In this document: positions 6,478 through 13,971 of the stretch, piece after piece
How the letters are laid out: every line of letters begins with the position of its first letter
Position numbering within the stretch: the first letter of the stretch is position 1
Position numbers and translations under genes: made by a program
The notes under the pieces: generated by a model
Databases searched by the model: none
What the model was told of the DNA's origin: nothing
Seen by the model: the letters and a program-made list of their open reading frames with translations, nothing else
Virus record (IMG/VR): IMGVR_UViG_3300034198_012786
Span: 1 to 64,000 of that record
Origin: a virus
Direction: 5' to 3' (one strand)
Length of the DNA: 64,000 nucleotides

Positions 6478-7725
6478 ATGCTAACCCACTGGGAACGTGC
6501 TTACAAATTCTTTAATAGCAAGCGTACAGAAGCTAAGCAGGATTTCGAGAAACTAGGCTTGCTTTGCTATGCGAATTATCTACATAACTTGAAATCTCAG
6601 AGCATTATTTCTGGTTCGGGTAGTTCGATTCGTTCGAAGGCGGTGGATGACCGATTTTACTCTAATCCTTACACTCAAAAGCTGGCTGCTCTGACTATTG
6701 AGATTCTTTCGAAGTCGATGGAGTCGGCTTCGACTCCATATAGTTTTTCTTTATCTGCCAATTCTGATTTGATGCAGCAGTTTAATGTTATGGTACTTTC
6801 TGCTTACAAGTCATACAATCCCAATCTTGATGAAAAAGCGTTCTATGCTTCAGCGCTGACTGGAATGATTCAGAATTGGTGTTATCTGATTCATGAGCAC
6901 GCGGGAAAGAAAGTGTACGAAGTCTCGCCGGGTTTGGCTGAACGATTACGGCATACTGAGTTGCGTGGAATAAATTCCGATGATTTGCGCATGCCTTATG
7001 CCAGTATCTATGTGATGATCCCTAAGTCTGAGTCGAATAATCTTCGGCTATATAATGAAGAAACGGGCTGGCATCAACTTGAGGGATTTTATCTTACGGA
7101 AGACCCTGTAGGAGAGGATCCTTCAAAGCCTGTCAGAACGTGGAGATTTTTGTTTGTTGGAACAGCACATGATGGTACTAATGCCTTCGACGATGCTCTT
7201 TTTCACTTTAGTATAGAGCTACCTGAGAACACGCCGATTTCAGACATTCTTTCGAATGAGCAAAGGGTGGTCGATGATAGCACTCTCATCATCGACCAGA
7301 AAGCTCGTGATATTTTTCGAACTGAATGGAAAGGCCTTTTTAATTGGGCGATGAATGTTGTTATGTATTCCACCTGGCCGGATGTTGAGGTCGAGCACTT
7401 CATGGCCAATGACGAAGCTAGGGCTTTATGGAATCGAATTTCGAAGTTGCCTAAGGGAAGAAAGAAAGATGACCTTAAAGATCGATTTAAGAAGTTGATA
7501 CCTCAAAATCGAATTAGACTTGGGCGTTCCATAACCCTTTGGAGCCCGGAAGAAAACTCGAGCGAAAGTATAAATGTCCGTCGAGTTCGCACGCTTGTGT
7601 CGGGTTTTTGGATGCGCCAGGCCTACGGTGAAGGTCGTAGCTTCCGACGATGGAGGTACCAACCCCCATATTGGCGCAACCGTGATTCATCTGAAGAGAG
7701 TAACAACAAGCATGTTCTAGTTTGA
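6478..7725 (+). CDS. Unknown protein, possible distant AcrVA2-like family member
   Basis: A 415-residue protein. Its N-terminal 150 residues are helical. A beta-rich centre follows (SIYVMI around 177-182, TWRFLFVG around 222-229, then a DDALFHFSIEL strand), next a helical stretch, and a C-terminal signature: IRLGRSI, then RRVRTLVSGFWMRQAYGEGR, then RRWRYQPPYW. This order of blocks, including the Arg-rich segment before G-x-W and the closing R-W-x-x-P, recalls the anti-CRISPR AcrVA2 and its many phage and plasmid relatives. That resemblance is from memory and weak at residue level, so no function is claimed. It lies just downstream of the structured RNA, behind its own leaderless-type promoter, and directly ahead of an aminotransferase gene. 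Confidence 0.6.
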   Translation: MLTHWERAYKFFNSKRTEAKQDFEKLGLLCYANYLHNLKSQSIISGSGSSIRSKAVDDRFYSNPYTQKLAALTIEILSKSMESASTPYSFSLSANSDLMQQFNVMVLSAYKSYNPNLDEKAFYASALTGMIQNWCYLIHEHAGKKVYEVSPGLAERLRHTELRGINSDDLRMPYASIYVMIPKSESNNLRLYNEETGWHQLEGFYLTEDPVGEDPSKPVRTWRFLFVGTAHDGTNAFDDALFHFSIELPENTPISDILSNEQRVVDDSTLIIDQKARDIFRTEWKGLFNWAMNVVMYSTWPDVEVEHFMANDEARALWNRISKLPKGRKKDDLKDRFKKLIPQNRIRLGRSITLWSPEENSSESINVRRVRTLVSGFWMRQAYGEGRSFRRWRYQPPYWRNRDSSEESNNKHVLV

Positions 7726-7728
7726 TCT

Positions 7729-7735
7729 GTAAAGT
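7729..7735 (+). promoter_or_regulatory. GTANNNT promoter, predicted leaderless start at 7741
   Basis: GTAAAGT, then 5 nt (GTCTC), then ATG. The box lies just after the stop of the preceding gene. Confidence 0.65.
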
Positions 7736-7740
7736 GTCTC

Positions 7741-8892
7741 ATGATTTCTCAATTAGACCAGATTAGCTTCGGTGCGATTGTAACCGTCAGAGACCGCTTG
7801 CTCGGTTTGGCGTCTCAAGGCCGTAAGGTATACCGACTGGAGTCTGGAGATCCGAACTTCGCAGTCCATCCGGAAGTTAAGCAGGCTATGCGCGATGCTT
7901 TAGATAAAGACTATACACATTACACGGCGTCAGCTGGAATCGTCGAACTGCGTCGTGCGATTGTCGAAAAATGCCGCCGATCAAATCATATACCGGTATC
8001 TGACCCAAACCATGTGGTGGTCACTAGTGGCGGAATGCATGCACTTTTCTTAACCTTTGCTTCGATTCTCGAAACCAATGATGAAGTGATTATTCCGGAT
8101 CCGATGTGGACCGAAATTGCAGAAAATATTAGACTAGCTGGTGGCTATGCTGTTAGATGTCCCATGGACCTAAGCAAGCCCAATCCATATACAGCGGACA
8201 TGGTCGAGCGTTATATTACGCCCAATACCAAAGCTATTTTCCTAAATACTCCACATAATCCAACTGGAGTCGTGCTTTCTGAGTCAGTTTTAAAGGAATT
8301 CGTTAATCTAGCAGAAAAGTATGACTTGATCATTGTGTCTGATGAAGCTTACGAACATGTGATTTTCGACGGATTAAAACATGTAAGCGTGGCTTCTCTA
8401 CCTGGTGCATATAATCGAACTATCTCTTTATTTAGCTCCTCTAAGAGCTATGCAATGAGCGGTCTAAGGATTGGTTATGTCGTATCGAATAACGAGCCAG
8501 TTCTTGATCGTATTAAGAAATTGCTCAGGTGTAGTACAAACGGGGTGAACAGTGTCGCTCAATATGGTGCTGTGACGGCTCTTTCGATCGGGAATAGTCA
8601 TCAGACGGAAATGGCTAAGGAGTATGAAAATCGACGTAACTTGTTATTAGACGCCTTGCTTCATTCTCCACATTTTACAACATTCACTCCCTCAGGTTCC
8701 TTCTTCCTTTGGACAAAGCTGAAGTCTGAAGCCAATGACGTGGCTTTTACGGACTATATGATAGACAAGGCGGGAGTTGGTAGCAGCCCAGGAAGTGCCT
8801 TTGGTCCCGCCGGTAGGGGCTACATTAGATTTGCATTCTCCTGCTCGACTGACCACTTGGCCCAAGCGATTGTAGCACTGAAATCAATATGA
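7741..8892 (+). CDS. PLP-dependent class I/II aminotransferase (AAT fold type I)
   Basis: A 383-residue protein of full family length. Visible features: a substrate-arm segment near residues 30-40 (LESGDPNF), TSGGMHALF for the cofactor phosphate region, NTPHNPTG with the conserved Asn near 180, SDEAYEHVIF with the Asp and Tyr that contact PLP, SSSKSYAMSGLRIGY with the Schiff-base Lys at about 235, and a C-terminal YIRFAFS Arg that binds the substrate carboxylate. All key residues are present, so it should be active. It resembles aspartate/aromatic aminotransferases of subgroup I-gamma. The amino acid substrate cannot be told. Rare in phages. Its 3' end overlaps the convergent gene by 73 nt. 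Confidence 0.92.
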   Translation: MISQLDQISFGAIVTVRDRLLGLASQGRKVYRLESGDPNFAVHPEVKQAMRDALDKDYTHYTASAGIVELRRAIVEKCRRSNHIPVSDPNHVVVTSGGMHALFLTFASILETNDEVIIPDPMWTEIAENIRLAGGYAVRCPMDLSKPNPYTADMVERYITPNTKAIFLNTPHNPTGVVLSESVLKEFVNLAEKYDLIIVSDEAYEHVIFDGLKHVSVASLPGAYNRTISLFSSSKSYAMSGLRIGYVVSNNEPVLDRIKKLLRCSTNGVNSVAQYGAVTALSIGNSHQTEMAKEYENRRNLLLDALLHSPHFTTFTPSGSFFLWTKLKSEANDVAFTDYMIDKAGVGSSPGSAFGPAGRGYIRFAFSCSTDHLAQAIVALKSI

Positions 8893-9446
8893 TGTTGCGG
8901 AACACTATCAGGTAGCGGAATCGATTCGGTCATATAATTACCGATTTCTTCATGGTTAAATTCGATGTAATGCTTCAGGAACCATGATGGTTTCTTACGC
9001 CCCTTTTTCCATTTAGCGAACATCTTGGCGTGCTTAATATATGAACGGTACGCAACGATGACATCGCGATTGCGATAAATCCTTGGCATGCACTGAACGA
9101 ATTTGGTCCGTGATTTCTTGGGCCAGCTGAGGTTCATGTAATTCCGTTCCATACTTAGAATTACATCTTCACACTTGTGCTTCTTCCCGAATCTCTGTTC
9201 AAATTCCTCGGCAATTTGTTTTGCGTGCCTAAGCAACCATTCGAAGTTGCCTCTCGATTCAAGTACCCATTTGCAACAAGGATGCTTCAGCATTAGCTGT
9301 CTGTATGGGGCCAGGTGCGGGAGTCCGAGGACGTGAAACGCATTAGATAGCATCTGCGCACTTTCTAAGATCATTTTGGGAACGTGTTTGTCACACAGGT
9401 GCTTTGCTGCGATTTCCGGGTTGTGATGGGTCACAAAAATGTTCAT
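8820..9446 (-). CDS. Conserved phage protein of unknown function (DKHVxKMxxExAQML family)
   Basis: A 208-residue protein. The N-terminus (MNIFVTHHNPEIAAKHLCDKHVPKMILESAQML) matches a widespread phage hypothetical family whose members start with a short beta strand and then D-K-H-V-x-K-M-x-x-E-x-A-Q-M-L, followed by HPCxxW, a W-L-L helix and a C-terminal P-x-x-Y-R-x-R-D-V-I-V-A-Y-R-x-Y block. The pattern of conserved His, Cys, Glu and Arg suggests an enzyme, but no activity is known to me. GAGG sits about 5 nt upstream of the start on the reverse strand. It is convergent with the aminotransferase and overlaps its end. Confidence 0.75.
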   Translation of the reverse strand: MNIFVTHHNPEIAAKHLCDKHVPKMILESAQMLSNAFHVLGLPHLAPYRQLMLKHPCCKWVLESRGNFEWLLRHAKQIAEEFEQRFGKKHKCEDVILSMERNYMNLSWPKKSRTKFVQCMPRIYRNRDVIVAYRSYIKHAKMFAKWKKGRKKPSWFLKHYIEFNHEEIGNYMTESIPLPDSVPQHHIDFSATIAWAKWSVEQENANLM

Positions 9447-9519
9447 GCTTGCCTCATGATTCTGAACTTAATATAAGAGGAATTTCCGGATTTTATCCTT
9501 TAAATAAGAGACTTTAATT

Positions 9520-9933
9520 ATGAAAATCACAAACGTTTCTACAATCCGTATATATCTTCACGATCTTCGGTTCATAGCTCAGGCCCAGACCGAAGGTCGT
9601 CAGGGTGAGGACCGTTATCTTAATCCTGGTCAGTCGGTCTATTTACCGAATACCACCGAAGTAATTCGTTCCGCATTCAAGGGCGACTTACGTAAGTGGC
9701 GCGATAATGGCATCATTACCTTAGAAGATAACGTCACCCTAGCTGGCGGAGCGAATGTGGTTTTAAACCACAATTTCGGTTTGCCGCCCGACGTTTCCGT
9801 CGTTAAAGCGGTAGGTCCGACTTGGGTCGATGCTACCGGTACCTTCAACGCCGTTCATAACGCGGCGTTTACTACTACTACCATCACCAATACCACAGGT
9901 GGCGCCTTAACCTTCCTCATTAGACTAGGATAA
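9520..9933 (+). CDS. Small virion protein with fibre-type N-terminal domain
   Basis: A 137-residue protein. Residues 1-70 (ending in YLNPGQSVYLPNTTEVIRS, then KGDLRKWRDNGII) form a small beta domain whose pattern of a loop such as V-P-x-G-x-x-V-x-V-P followed by S-x-x-x-G-x-L-x-x-x-x-x-x-G-x-I recurs near the N-terminus of the collagen-like fibre at 13972. Residues 75-137 are Thr/Asn/Gly-rich beta structure. It is the first gene of a fibre operon, 4 nt ahead of the 670-residue protein. Likely a fibre attachment or adaptor component; this is inferred from context. Confidence 0.55.
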   Translation: MKITNVSTIRIYLHDLRFIAQAQTEGRQGEDRYLNPGQSVYLPNTTEVIRSAFKGDLRKWRDNGIITLEDNVTLAGGANVVLNHNFGLPPDVSVVKAVGPTWVDATGTFNAVHNAAFTTTTITNTTGGALTFLIRLG

Positions 9934-9937
9934 ATCC

Positions 9938-11950
9938 ATGACTCTTGCAAATGATGGATTCGGCACATTATTCACCACCGTTTATTCCGGCGGTGGTGGC
10001 GGTGGTGGCACCGTTATCCCGAATGGCGGAGATCTCGACGGTACATACTCCGGCAATGTCTACTGCGAAGGAAATGTAAACGTTATTAGTCCAGTGTTGG
10101 TTAAAGGTACATTATATGTAGTCGGAGATTTGATCGGTCCCGACGGCCATTCGGTCGAGGTCGAAGGTGATGTGATAGCCCATAACTGGGATATGACGCC
10201 CGCTGACATTACGGTTCCTCAAGGCAACATCACAGTCGGTGGATCTTTCTATTATACGAATTTTTACTGGCCTCAGTGTGGTGGTTCACAAGCGACTTTT
10301 AGAGTGGCTGGAAGCGTATATGGCACCTTAGGCGGCGGCGGTTCGCCCTTTACAGCTGAGGCTGTCGACAATACCGCAACCAATGGTGCTGACATTATTG
10401 TTTACGGGTCTTGGTATACTGGTGATGTATACCTTGATGGTGCTAACTCTGATGGGGTATTAGCAGCCGGTACTGGCGGCACCTTTGATGTTTATGGTGA
10501 TGTGGCCATAAACGGTGGTATTCGTTTGCAAGGCGGAGACGGACAAGTTGGATTTAATGCTGCTGGTGCTGGGTCAATGTATGTGTACGGGAATTTCACT
10601 AGCACTGGAACTTTAGATTTAGACGGTGGTTACGGTAATGGGTCTGATGGAGGTTCGGGTGGTTTCATCGACATAAATGGCTATTTATCAAGCGGCGATG
10701 TTCGTCTTGCGGGTGGTTGGGGAGATTTAAGCGGCGGCAATGCTGGCATCATTTATGTAAATGGTTCAGCAAATGTTGACGATTTTTGGTGTAGCGGCGG
10801 TAGCGGTAATGCAGGTAATGGAGGCAATGGCGCTGTCATAGACGTCGATGGTGATATTGTCTGCGATGAAATCGAAATCTATGGTGGCTCCGGCAACGGT
10901 GGTAACGGCGGGTCAGGTGGTAGTATTTACGTCCTCGGAAGTTTAACCTGCGATGAATTTTATGCCTATGGTGAATCTGCAACTGGTGGAAACGGTGGCA
11001 ATGGCGCTTACATTTCGGTTGGGGGTAATTTAATTTGCGATCAAAATTTTGAATTCTTTGGTGGTTCAGCCAATAATGGTTCGGGGGGTAATGGTGGGTA
11101 TGTGAGCGTTGAGGGCAATTTTACTAGTGATTATATCGCCGGAAACGGCGGATATTGCAATTCAGCTGATGAAACACACAACGCGGGTTATGGAGGCCAA
11201 ATAAACTGTCGTAACCTTAATGTAGCTAATAACACTATTGACCTCGATGGTGGAGACCGCCTCGGCAATACGACCGTCGCCAATTTGGCCGGATCCAGTA
11301 GCAATGGCGGCAATATTTACGTCGACGGTGACGTAATCTGTGATACGATGAATATTCGTGGCGGTGCCGTGATAACCGATTTCGCCAATCGTGTTGGTGG
11401 TAGTGGTGGGCAGCTTTTCGTTTCAGGAGATGCAATCATCGACAATCTATATGCTAACGGAGGTACTGGGACTGGGAATAACGGCGGAGATGGCGGTTAC
11501 ATTAGCATTTCCGGTCGGTTAACGTGCGCCTACCTTGAAGCGTCTGGTGGTGACTCAAACGCGTCTTTGGATGCGGCTGCCGCCATAAATGGGGCTGCTT
11601 CAACATTTGTGGGAGCGGACGGCGGGATGTTTGTAGAAGATTTAAATTGCTTAGACGGTGCAGGCGCTGGCGCGGTACCGGCTTTCGACTCGAATGTTTA
11701 CCTATCTGGCACGTGCCAGTTTAAGATAGTAAACGTTGTTGATCGCCCGGATTCGAAGATTCGGCCTCGCGGTCCCGGTATCCCGGTCGTTTTCCAAGCG
11801 ACCAGCATGCCAGCGAAGGCGACTTTAAATACTTGGGATGCAGGCGACATAACTGCTAGCTTGGCCGCTGATTTAGCGACTAGCATCTTTACCACTTCAA
11901 GCACTGGCGCTGGCGACTGGTATAAGCATACCGGCGTCAGCGCTATGTAG
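9938..11950 (+). CDS. Large glycine-rich repeat protein (fibre or adhesin)
   Basis: A 670-residue protein dominated by repeats of about 27-32 residues built as G-G-S-G-N-G-G-N-G-G-S-G-G-x-I-x-V, then G-x-L-x-C-D-x-[I/F] with aromatic positions. At least a dozen units run from about residue 40 to 560, and many carry a single Cys in a LxCD context. Regular spacing of hydrophobic strands and Gly-rich turns suggests a beta-solenoid, typical of receptor-binding or decorating virion proteins. A poly-Gly linker (GGGGGGG) sits near residues 19-25. The last 100 residues form a different terminal domain. SD AGGATAA precedes the start. The receptor is unknown. Confidence 0.6.
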   Translation: MTLANDGFGTLFTTVYSGGGGGGGTVIPNGGDLDGTYSGNVYCEGNVNVISPVLVKGTLYVVGDLIGPDGHSVEVEGDVIAHNWDMTPADITVPQGNITVGGSFYYTNFYWPQCGGSQATFRVAGSVYGTLGGGGSPFTAEAVDNTATNGADIIVYGSWYTGDVYLDGANSDGVLAAGTGGTFDVYGDVAINGGIRLQGGDGQVGFNAAGAGSMYVYGNFTSTGTLDLDGGYGNGSDGGSGGFIDINGYLSSGDVRLAGGWGDLSGGNAGIIYVNGSANVDDFWCSGGSGNAGNGGNGAVIDVDGDIVCDEIEIYGGSGNGGNGGSGGSIYVLGSLTCDEFYAYGESATGGNGGNGAYISVGGNLICDQNFEFFGGSANNGSGGNGGYVSVEGNFTSDYIAGNGGYCNSADETHNAGYGGQINCRNLNVANNTIDLDGGDRLGNTTVANLAGSSSNGGNIYVDGDVICDTMNIRGGAVITDFANRVGGSGGQLFVSGDAIIDNLYANGGTGTGNNGGDGGYISISGRLTCAYLEASGGDSNASLDAAAAINGAASTFVGADGGMFVEDLNCLDGAGAGAVPAFDSNVYLSGTCQFKIVNVVDRPDSKIRPRGPGIPVVFQATSMPAKATLNTWDAGDITASLAADLATSIFTTSSTGAGDWYKHTGVSAM

Positions 11951-11959
11951 GAGTAATTA

Positions 11960-12187
11960 ATGGCGACCTCTAAATTCTATCTAAAGAATGATCTAACTCA
12001 TCATTTCCTATCGACCGAAAACGCTTGGGTTAGTTCGATAGGGCATGAGAAAACAGCTTCCTGGGATTCAGAAGCGGCTGCGCTAGCAGCAACACCAGCT
12101 GGCGTTGGCTGTTATGTTTTAAAGGTCGTCAGGGAGGAAAAACCCGTTAAGCCTCCGGTCAAAGGATCAGGTCCGAGCTCTAAGTAA
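11960..12187 (+). CDS. Small protein following the repeat adhesin (75 aa)
   Basis: A 75-residue protein. A compact N-terminal 55 residues (KFYLKNDLTHHFLSTENAW and a small Ala-rich helix) is followed by a Lys/Pro-rich tail (EEKPVKPPVKGSGPSSK). AGGAG 6 nt upstream gives a clear start. It is the last gene of the unit that ends in the 20-bp hairpin. It may be a chaperone or cap of the fibre, but nothing in the sequence proves this. Confidence 0.5.
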   Translation: MATSKFYLKNDLTHHFLSTENAWVSSIGHEKTASWDSEAAALAATPAGVGCYVLKVVREEKPVKPPVKGSGPSSK

Positions 12188-12191
12188 TTCC

Positions 12192-12239
12192 AATATGAAT
12201 CAACCCACCAATGTTCATCTTGGTGGGTTGATTCATATT
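12192..12239. terminator. 20-bp bidirectional hairpin between convergent genes
   Basis: Perfect 20-bp stem (12192-12211 with 12220-12239), 8-nt loop. It reaches the stop of the reverse polymerase gene and can serve both directions. Confidence 0.8.
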
Positions 12240-13939
12240 TAAAGTATAGAGTACTGTTTGACTTTCGTAAATTCGGAGCCGAATTTAATCCCTAATTCAC
12301 CGTTGCCTTGAATTGCTTGATACCTCTTTAGGTCTATAGCTCCCTCTAGTATCAAGTCTACATATGATCCTGGCGATGTTCCTATTGTAGCAAACGTGAC
12401 TGCTTGTCCATCTTTTCTCTTAAGTATCCGGTGCGTTCCGATTATTCCGTAGAATTCAATTCTTTCTCCGTCATCGCTTCGGTAACACTCTTTAGGGAAC
12501 TCATTTCCTGACCACATTTTATACTTTTTAAGCTCCCACCATGGGTCCGATTTAAATAACTGCGGTACGTACTCTTGCCCGATAAGCGTATCGTCTTTCA
12601 CTGCAAATGGTCTCTTTCCTGGGATCACTTTCCATCCAGCAAGCTTGGCTTCTTCGACATGGACCCACGGTCTCCACATTGGTTGAGTTCGGTTAAGCAC
12701 CGACTTCCAGAAGGCTTTCGTGTTGTGTGCTTTTTGCCACGCTAATGCCCAGGCCACGTGACCATATGCAACTGAGTGGGACTTGCACATGCTGAACGAC
12801 CTGAATGCTTCAAGATCATCTATGATCGTCTGAGCATCATCTCGGTGTGATATCAGATTTCTGAAATCTTCAGTGGCTTCGTGGTCTCTTTTAACAAATG
12901 CTCTTCTAAGAGCGTCAGCTTCGGGACCCGAAAGACCTGATATCTCTTGAATTACTTTCGTGGCGTCATCCTCGAATATAAGGAATTCAGTATCTCGTTC
13001 TTTATTCCATTCCTCCATGAAGTTAACTCTATGACCTCTCCAGGCTGACGCCGGTCTAATAAGCGCCATGCACATTATCATATCGTTTACGCTTTTAGGT
13101 TTGACTGCTCTTAGCATTTTCTGAAATGCTGGTGATTCTGCTTGCGTAATACCTAAAGATTTTCCCTGGCTAAGCATTTCAGTGATTTTTGCGTCTTCAG
13201 GAGGATATTCTAGTATTGGTCTTGAATCACAATCATTGAGCTGAGTTAGCGATATATTAGACAAAATGTCGATTTTAAAATAGTTCATGATATCGGTTTC
13301 GAACTTATCGATTCTAATTTGGCCTTTTTTCTCTTTCATCCGAATGTCTGGCGGAACTTCTCTGTCGAACACGATGACTCCACCGCAGTGTAGAGATAGA
13401 TCTCTTACTTGCCCCTTTAGATCTGCCGCTATTTCTATTGCATCGGTCTCTCGACCCGGTACCACTTCATGTATTTTAAAGCCTCGAGGCAGCTTTTTTC
13501 GAACTCCTAACCTACGAATCGCCTCGCGAATCGCACTCTTGTCTTTGTATGTTATATGATTCGATATTCGTGCTGTTCGATTTGGGAACAACTGGTGAAT
13601 TCTGTCAAATACTTCTTCTCTTCTTATATCTGGAAAGTCCAAGTCGATATCGGGGAGATCCTTGCGTTTCGGATGAAAGAATCGCTCTGGAGCTATATTC
13701 CATTTAACTGGGTCGATGTCAGAGATGCCAAGAAGGTATATGACAAGGCTCGATCCAGCGGATCCCCTGATCGTATGGGGTATGTCTCTAATGTTGCGGC
13801 ATATTTCAGCTACGGTCAGTATGTAGTCTTCAGCTACCGTATTTTCAAACCAACTTAGCTCTAACTTGAGTCTTTCTTGATATCTTGGTTCTTCAGGTGG
13901 ATTTCTAATGAAATATTGAGGTATAGATCTACCATGCAT
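12239..13939 (-). CDS. PHP-less minimal DNA polymerase III alpha (C-family) catalytic core
   Basis: A 566-residue protein. Bacterial DnaE is usually above 1000 residues. This one begins exactly at the palm: IRGSAGSSLVIYLLGISDIDP (58-77), then PDIDLDF with Asp99 and Asp101 and, further on, FKID with Asp224, the equivalents of the three catalytic Asp of E. coli (401, 403, 555). Also present are HCGGVIV (184-190), LGITQAESPAF then MIMCMALIRPAS (fingers), and CKSHSVAYGHVAWALAWQKAH (fingers). The N-terminal PHP domain is absent, and the C-terminus is too short for the full tandem HhH/OB/tau-binding regions. All catalytic residues remain. GTAATTT lies 5 nt upstream of the ATG. It is a reverse-strand unit between fibre genes. 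A role in phage replication or repair is inferred. Confidence 0.88.
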   Translation of the reverse strand: MHGRSIPQYFIRNPPEEPRYQERLKLELSWFENTVAEDYILTVAEICRNIRDIPHTIRGSAGSSLVIYLLGISDIDPVKWNIAPERFFHPKRKDLPDIDLDFPDIRREEVFDRIHQLFPNRTARISNHITYKDKSAIREAIRRLGVRKKLPRGFKIHEVVPGRETDAIEIAADLKGQVRDLSLHCGGVIVFDREVPPDIRMKEKKGQIRIDKFETDIMNYFKIDILSNISLTQLNDCDSRPILEYPPEDAKITEMLSQGKSLGITQAESPAFQKMLRAVKPKSVNDMIMCMALIRPASAWRGHRVNFMEEWNKERDTEFLIFEDDATKVIQEISGLSGPEADALRRAFVKRDHEATEDFRNLISHRDDAQTIIDDLEAFRSFSMCKSHSVAYGHVAWALAWQKAHNTKAFWKSVLNRTQPMWRPWVHVEEAKLAGWKVIPGKRPFAVKDDTLIGQEYVPQLFKSDPWWELKKYKMWSGNEFPKECYRSDDGERIEFYGIIGTHRILKRKDGQAVTFATIGTSPGSYVDLILEGAIDLKRYQAIQGNGELGIKFGSEFTKVKQYSIL

Positions 13940-13944
13940 ATGTC

Positions 13945-13951
13945 AAATTAC
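13945..13951 (-). promoter_or_regulatory. GTANNNT promoter for the polymerase core gene
   Basis: On the reverse strand GTAATTT, then 5 nt (GACAT), then ATG. No Shine-Dalgarno; leaderless start predicted. Confidence 0.6.
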
Positions 13952-13971
13952 ACCTATCTTGAGGCCTCCAC

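Noticed and set aside
10000-11600. DNA-level tandem repeat in the glycine-rich gene
   Set aside because: Units are similar in protein only; the DNA is strongly diverged.
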